Source: Desulfobacterales bacterium (GTDB lineage Bacteria > Desulfobacterota > Desulfobacteria > Desulfobacterales > JAHEIW01). Taken from it: 6,344 bases of DNA. The number at the start of each line of letters is the position of its first letter. The stretch's first letter is position 1. Below are positions 1 to 4,010 of the stretch, in pieces. The DNA is taken from contig JAQYWI010000257.1 of the NCBI GenBank assembly GCA_030145015.1, positions 1-6,344 of the forward strand, written 5' to 3'. Position numbers and translations under genes: made by a program. A model generated the notes under the pieces. It searched no databases, had not been told where the DNA came from, and saw only the letters and a program-made list of their open reading frames with translations.

Positions 1-2
1 AG

Positions 3-68
3 CACTTTGACCTCTCGATACATGAAGTTCGGGAAAATTGGCCGATATCTCGGAAATGCGGGATGTAA
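3..68 (+). pseudogene. Tail of the upstream part of the DUF499 gene, shifted out of frame
   Basis: In the frame starting at position 3 the translation reads HFDLSIHEVREN and then turns into WPISRKCGM before a TAA at 66-68. The first twelve residues look like a natural lead-in to the next frame, which continues LADISEMRDVIARDLW from position 38. One extra T in the AATTGG at 36-41 would join the two into one uninterrupted protein (HEVRENLADISEMRD). This indicates that the window opens inside a longer DUF499 gene and that a one-base deletion, or a sequencing error, breaks it here. The family resemblance of the first twelve residues is judged from memory; the frame arithmetic is seen directly. 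Confidence 0.55.
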
Positions 69-1993
69 TCGCAAGGGACCTTTGGGATTCGACCCAGAGC
101 GCCCATGCCCAGATTATAGACATCGCCGGCGGCAACCAGTATGCGAAACAAGTCGGCACACTTCTTTTAACTGCGAGCCTTTCAACAGCAGTTAATTCGG
201 TAAAGGGGCTTTCAGAAAATGAAATGCTGGAGTGTCTGATAGACCCGAACAATCAGGCCAGTGAATTTAAAAAAGCTTTTCTCGCGCTGGATAAAACCGC
301 CTGGTACCTGCACCAGACTCAGGAAGGAAGATACTATTTCGACCATCAGGAAAATCTGACAAAAAAACTTCAGGGTTACGCAGAGAAGGCCCCACCGAAC
401 AAAGTTGATGAACTGATACGGCATCGTCTTCTAGAGATGTACGCACCTACCACAAAGGAAGCCTACGAAAAAGTATTGCCCCTTCCTGAAATGGATGAGG
501 CCGCAGCTGCCCTCAAAACATCCCGTACCATGCTCATTATCAGTCCGGATGGCAAGGTTCCGCCGGGAGTGATAAAGCAATTTTACGCCAATATCCCTAA
601 TAAAAACAACCTTCTGGTATTAACAGGGGAAAAATCCCTGATGGCCGACGTAGAAAAATCAGCCCGACATGTCTATGCGGTGACCAAGGCAGATATCGAG
701 GTGTCCTCAACCCATCCTCAGCGTAAAGAACTTGATGAGAGAAAAGCCCAATACGCGCAAGACTTCCTGTCTACTATCCTGAATGTCTTTGATAAACTGT
801 TGTTTCCAGGCGCACAGCAGAATGAAGATATTCTCCGTGCCAAGGCGCTCGACAGCACCTATCCATCAAATGAATCCTATAATGGGGAAAAGCAGGTTAT
901 CAAAACCCTGACAGCCGATCCCATAAAACTATACACACAAGTTTCGGACAACTTCGATACGTTGCGGGCCCGCAGTGAACAGCTTTTGTTCGGCGGTAGC
1001 GATGATGCCCGCAAAACCGATTTGGTGGATAAGTTGCGGCAGAAAATACAAATGCCCTGGCTTCCGGTAAAGGGCATTGACCTCCTTATCCAGGAAGCCT
1101 GTCAGCGGGGAGTATGGGAAGACCTGGGCAATGGATACATAACCAAAAAACCCAGGCCCAAGACAACACAGGTGGTAATCAATGCAGAGAGTTCTCCTGA
1201 TGATACCGGGGTAGTCAGACTAAAGATTGATCCTGTCAATTCCGGCAGTGCTCCCCGTATCCATTACCAGGAGGACGGAACGGTAAGCACTAACAGTCCG
1301 GTCCTGTCCGAAAATGTTCTATCCACAAAGGCATTGCGAGTACAGTTTCTTGCTGTTGATCCTTCCGGCAAAAATCAGACCGGGGCCCCCGTCACCTGGA
1401 CTAATCGTCTGACGATTCGCAACAGGTTCGATGAAAATACCCGCACACTAGAGCTCCTGGTCGCTCCCCGCGGGACTATTCGTTATACCCTGGACGGTTC
1501 AGAGGCCAGGAATGGCACGGATTATTCAGGACCGTTGGTTTTGCACGACGGCGCTCAATCGGTCTATGTGTTTGCCGAGTGTGACGGTCTGGAAGAGAAG
1601 CGCAACTTCGATTTTCCCGTAAAGGGCAGGCAGGAAATCGACATAAAAAAAGAAAAACCCGCCCAGATAGACAGCCCTACGCCCAAGAGGCTGGATAGCT
1701 CAACAAAGACCTATGAAGGTCTTAAATTGGCAAAAGAAAAGGGAATATCCTTTGAGCAGGTGACGCTTCAGATAGGCTCCTCGCCCAAAATTATCCATCT
1801 CTCGTTAGGTGAAATGAGGGTACAGGCGGAATTTTTAGAAAAGGAACTGGCAAACTTGCAGTCACTCCTTAGTCCGGATGCGCCGGTTATTCTATCCTTT
1901 AAAAAAGCCTATACACCCACAGGCTTTGATCTGGAACAGTTTGCCAAAGCCCTTGGTATCGAGCTTAAAATTGGCGAGGTGATTCAGGAATGA
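38..1993 (+). CDS. Anti-phage-associated DUF499-type ATPase, C-terminal portion
   Basis: This is the large ATPase of the defence operon, 651 codons here, while full DUF499 proteins of this type are about 1000 residues or more. The P-loop region must lie upstream, because no Walker A motif occurs in this part. Visible segments (numbered from TTG 38) are a helical region at 1-160, a strand-rich stretch with SPDGK at 169-173 and LLVLTG at 192-197, a helical region to about 335, and a winged-helix-like segment at 339-371 ending GNGYITKK. Two beta-rich modules follow, at about 378-460 and 465-535. The second carries TLDGSE at 484-489, resembling the chitobiase C-terminal Ig-like fold. The conserved C-terminal tail is about 557-651. 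The TTG at 38 and ATG at 56 have no Shine-Dalgarno site and an in-frame TGA at 23-25 precedes them, so 38 is an ORF boundary rather than a convincing start. The family call is firm; the defence role is inferred from the family and its neighbours. Confidence 0.82.
   Translation: MADISEMRDVIARDLWDSTQSAHAQIIDIAGGNQYAKQVGTLLLTASLSTAVNSVKGLSENEMLECLIDPNNQASEFKKAFLALDKTAWYLHQTQEGRYYFDHQENLTKKLQGYAEKAPPNKVDELIRHRLLEMYAPTTKEAYEKVLPLPEMDEAAAALKTSRTMLIISPDGKVPPGVIKQFYANIPNKNNLLVLTGEKSLMADVEKSARHVYAVTKADIEVSSTHPQRKELDERKAQYAQDFLSTILNVFDKLLFPGAQQNEDILRAKALDSTYPSNESYNGEKQVIKTLTADPIKLYTQVSDNFDTLRARSEQLLFGGSDDARKTDLVDKLRQKIQMPWLPVKGIDLLIQEACQRGVWEDLGNGYITKKPRPKTTQVVINAESSPDDTGVVRLKIDPVNSGSAPRIHYQEDGTVSTNSPVLSENVLSTKALRVQFLAVDPSGKNQTGAPVTWTNRLTIRNRFDENTRTLELLVAPRGTIRYTLDGSEARNGTDYSGPLVLHDGAQSVYVFAECDGLEEKRNFDFPVKGRQEIDIKKEKPAQIDSPTPKRLDSSTKTYEGLKLAKEKGISFEQVTLQIGSSPKIIHLSLGEMRVQAEFLEKELANLQSLLSPDAPVILSFKKAYTPTGFDLEQFAKALGIELKIGEVIQE
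1976..1981 (+). promoter_or_regulatory. Ribosome binding site for the DUF3780 gene
   Basis: GAGGTG lies 8 bases before the ATG at 1990, inside the last codons of the DUF499 gene. It supports that start, which overlaps the DUF499 stop as ATGA, and suggests translational coupling of the two proteins. Confidence 0.6.
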
Positions 1994-2553
1994 GCAATAC
2001 CATCGATTTTGGTGCTTCCAAAAACTTCGGAGCACACCATTTTTATGTTGATATTCCGGCAGAACCGAAGACGGCGGTAAGCATCTATGAAGATTATGGC
2101 TTCGACGGAGATGAAACAAGGCGGGAAACCACTGAAAAGCGGGTTATTCTGGCGCGGGAATTATGGACGAAAATAAGGGATGACGCCCGCAAGGATTTTA
2201 ATAACCGGTTGAAGGCAAAGAAACAGAGCACCGGCACCTGGCGAACCGGCATTGTAAAGCTGGACAGGTTCCTGGGTCGGGAGCTCTGCGTTTTAGCCTG
2301 GGCGGTGGAGCATGCAACACAGGAAGAATGCGCGGTTATCTGCCAGAAGTGGCTGGCCCTTCGTCCCGAAGAACGTTGGTGGCTCTTTTCAAAAACATCC
2401 TCCGAGGCCGGATTGGCGGAACAAAAGGACCGCGGCTGGCGAAAGGCCCTCTATTGCTCCCTCTCTGACGGTAAAAGCATCAAGGTACCGACATGGATCA
2501 AACCCATGTTGAAGAAGCGCAAGGTACGGAGAACCATGCCTCTTTTTGATTAG
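1990..2553 (+). CDS. Anti-phage-associated DUF3780 protein
   Basis: A 187-residue soluble protein, of ordinary length for DUF3780. Its biochemical role is not established as far as I know; it occurs with DUF499 and DUF1156 partners in defence islands and may be an accessory or assembly subunit. Features that mark the family are an N-terminal FGAHHF segment at 13-18, the helix ELWTKIRDDARKDFNNRLK at 57-75, TWRTGIVKLDRFLGRELCVLAW at 83-104, the tryptophan-rich block LRPEERWWLF at 124-133, and RGWRKAL at 148-154. The C-terminus is strongly basic (KKRKVRR at 175-181) and ends MPLFD. There is no signal peptide or membrane segment. The start is fixed by the ATGA overlap with the preceding stop and by the GAGGTG site. 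The next gene begins 20 bases after its TAG. Family assignment is confident; function is open. Confidence 0.85.
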   Translation: MSNTIDFGASKNFGAHHFYVDIPAEPKTAVSIYEDYGFDGDETRRETTEKRVILARELWTKIRDDARKDFNNRLKAKKQSTGTWRTGIVKLDRFLGRELCVLAWAVEHATQEECAVICQKWLALRPEERWWLFSKTSSEAGLAEQKDRGWRKALYCSLSDGKSIKVPTWIKPMLKKRKVRRTMPLFD

Positions 2554-2555
2554 TT

Positions 2556-2564
2556 AAAAGGAAA
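2556..2564 (+). promoter_or_regulatory. Ribosome binding site for the AlbA_2 gene
   Basis: AAAAGGAAA sits in the only intergenic gap of the window (2554-2573). Its GG ends 12 bases before the ATG at 2574, a slightly long spacing. An ATG at 2564 is closer but opens only a seven-codon frame (stop TAG after seven codons), so 2574 is the supported start. Confidence 0.5.
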
Positions 2565-2573
2565 TGTTTAACC

Positions 2574-4010
2574 ATGCTGGAAAGTAGGATACGGGCTCTG
2601 GTAAAAGAGTGTGAAGGCCTGCGGGTGGAGTTCAAGACCTGCAAAAAAGACCTGAACAGGGATGTATATGAAACCGTATGCGCATTTTTAAACCGCTACG
2701 GCGGAGAGATTTTACTCGGGGTTGATGATAACGGCCATATCATCGGAGTCGATCCTGAAGCCATTGATAAGATAAAAAAGGATTTTATTACCGCCGTTAA
2801 TAATCCCCAGAAGATTACGCCTTCTGTCTATCTCTCCATGGTGCAGGTAAACATCGAAGGTAAGCAGATTGTGTATATTTTTGTACCGCAGAGTTCCCAG
2901 GTTCATAGCTGCAACGGGAAGATCTTTGATCGGAACCATGACGCCGACTTGGATATTACCGGGAAAAGCGCTATGATCTCCAATCTATACATCAATAAAC
3001 AAACCATTTATACCGAGAGCAAGGTTTACCCTTATTGTGAGATGGCCGACTTGCAGTCGGATTTGATTGAGACGGCGCGGCGTCAGGCAAGTTTTCAGAA
3101 GACGAATCATCCGTGGAAGAATATGGACAACATGGCTCTTTTAAAAAGCGCCAACCTTTTTCTAAAAGATTATCAAACCGGCAAAGAGGGATTTAGCCTT
3201 GCCGGTATTTTATTATTCGGCAAGGATGAAACGATTCTGTCGGTTATACCCCACCACAAAACAGACTTGATTCTGCGCCGGGATAATCTTGACCGTTATG
3301 ATGATCGGGATGATGTAAGGACCAACCTGATCGAAAGCTATGAACGAATTATCGCCTTTGGGCAGAAACATCTTTCCGATCCCTTTTATCTGGAGGGCAC
3401 CCATCGCATCAGTGTGAGGGATAAAATTATGCGGGAGATTGCTTCCAATATTCTGATTCACCGTGAATATGTAAAGGCATTCCCCGCGAAGATTATCATT
3501 GAAAAAAGCAGGATTCTTGCAGAGAACGGCAACCGGGCCGTGAGTCACGGCCTTATTGACCCGGACAACTTTACCCCCTGTCCGAAAAATCCGGTCATCG
3601 CCCGAATTTTTAAAGAGATGGGGCTAGCCGATGAGCTGGGCTCGGGTGTACGGAATCTCTTTAAATATACCGCTGTTTTTTCCGGTGCGCGCCCTGAGAT
3701 GCTCGAAGAGGATATTTTTAGGGTGATTGTTCCCCTTACCGAGCAAGTAACCGAACAAGTAACCGAACAAGTAACCGAACAAGTAATGCGGCTGCTTAAA
3801 TGTCTACTGGAAAAACCGCTGCAGACACAGGAATTGATGAATGCGTTGGGACTGCATCACCGCCCCACCTTTGTCTATACGTATGTGAAACCGGCTATGA
3901 ATTTGGGCTTAATAGAAATGACACAGCCGGATGCTCCAAAAAGCCCGACACAACAATACCGCCTGACCGCCAAAGGAAGACAAATCATGAAAAGAGGTCC
4001 CCATGCTTAA
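2574..4010 (+). CDS. Schlafen AlbA_2 domain / RecG-like ATP-binding protein with C-terminal winged helix
   Basis: A 478-residue protein of the COG2865 type, often annotated as an ATP-binding, RNA-binding or putative transcriptional regulator. The N-terminal AlbA_2 (Schlafen-like) domain spans about 12-130: EGLRVEFK at 14-21, then FLNRYGGEILLGVDDNGHIIGVD at 38-60. A middle region carries GILLFGKD. The HATPase_c_4-like region (about 283-365) has REIASNILIHREY at 287-299 and the family hallmark KNPVIARIFKEMGLADELGSGVRN at 338-361. A four-copy TEQV repeat at 389-404 links it to a winged-helix domain (about 405-478). The acidic residues E14, E19 and D51/D52 are arranged much like the nuclease residues of mammalian SLFN13, but activity is only inferred. 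The gene lies between DUF3780 and the methyltransferase and overlaps the latter by 8 bases, so it belongs to the operon. It may regulate the operon or act as a toxic effector; the sequence does not decide between these. Confidence 0.85.
   Translation: MLESRIRALVKECEGLRVEFKTCKKDLNRDVYETVCAFLNRYGGEILLGVDDNGHIIGVDPEAIDKIKKDFITAVNNPQKITPSVYLSMVQVNIEGKQIVYIFVPQSSQVHSCNGKIFDRNHDADLDITGKSAMISNLYINKQTIYTESKVYPYCEMADLQSDLIETARRQASFQKTNHPWKNMDNMALLKSANLFLKDYQTGKEGFSLAGILLFGKDETILSVIPHHKTDLILRRDNLDRYDDRDDVRTNLIESYERIIAFGQKHLSDPFYLEGTHRISVRDKIMREIASNILIHREYVKAFPAKIIIEKSRILAENGNRAVSHGLIDPDNFTPCPKNPVIARIFKEMGLADELGSGVRNLFKYTAVFSGARPEMLEEDIFRVIVPLTEQVTEQVTEQVTEQVMRLLKCLLEKPLQTQELMNALGLHHRPTFVYTYVKPAMNLGLIEMTQPDAPKSPTQQYRLTAKGRQIMKRGPHA
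3536..3552 (+). repeat. 17-bp inverted repeat inside the AlbA_2 gene
   Basis: GGCCGTGA, one central G, then TCACGGCC: a perfect 8-bp inverted repeat. It lies in the coding sequence for NRAVSHGL near the ATP-binding domain. It could be a protein binding site or a coincidence of the codons used; nothing nearby supports a regulatory role. Confidence 0.3.
3738..3785 (+). repeat. Four tandem 12-bp repeats encoding TEQV
   Basis: Four 12-base units, ACCGAACAAGTA with the first copy differing by one base (GAG for GAA), encode TEQVTEQVTEQVTEQV between the ATP-binding and winged-helix domains of the AlbA_2 protein. Because the unit is a multiple of three, gain or loss of copies would lengthen or shorten the linker without changing frame. 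Similar (T/G)EQV repeats are common at this place in COG2865 proteins, from memory. Confidence 0.92.
3993..3998 (+). promoter_or_regulatory. Ribosome binding site for the DUF1156 methyltransferase
   Basis: AGAGGT lies 4 bases before the ATG at 4003, within the final codons of the AlbA_2 gene. It supports this start and coupled translation of the two proteins. Confidence 0.6.

Noticed and set aside
32..40. Programmed -1 frameshift to join the two DUF499 frames
   Set aside because: The heptamer in the zero frame is G GAA AAT, not an X XXY YYZ slippery site, and no clear downstream hairpin was seen. A one-base deletion or read error is simpler.
7..195. Small plus-strand ORF beginning at TTG 7
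   Set aside because: It overlaps the DUF499 frame, its protein is Arg/Cys/Pro-rich without family resemblance, and it has no ribosome binding site. It is a shadow.
2554..2573. Internal promoter between DUF3780 and the AlbA_2 gene
   Set aside because: The gap is only 20 bases and holds a Shine-Dalgarno site; no credible -35/-10 pair was seen there.
3213..3548. 111-codon minus-strand ORF
   Set aside because: Lies wholly inside the AlbA_2 gene, opposite its conserved ATP-binding domain; no ribosome site or family resemblance.
3738..3785. CRISPR-like array
   Set aside because: The units are contiguous 12-base repeats with no spacers and encode a peptide repeat in frame.
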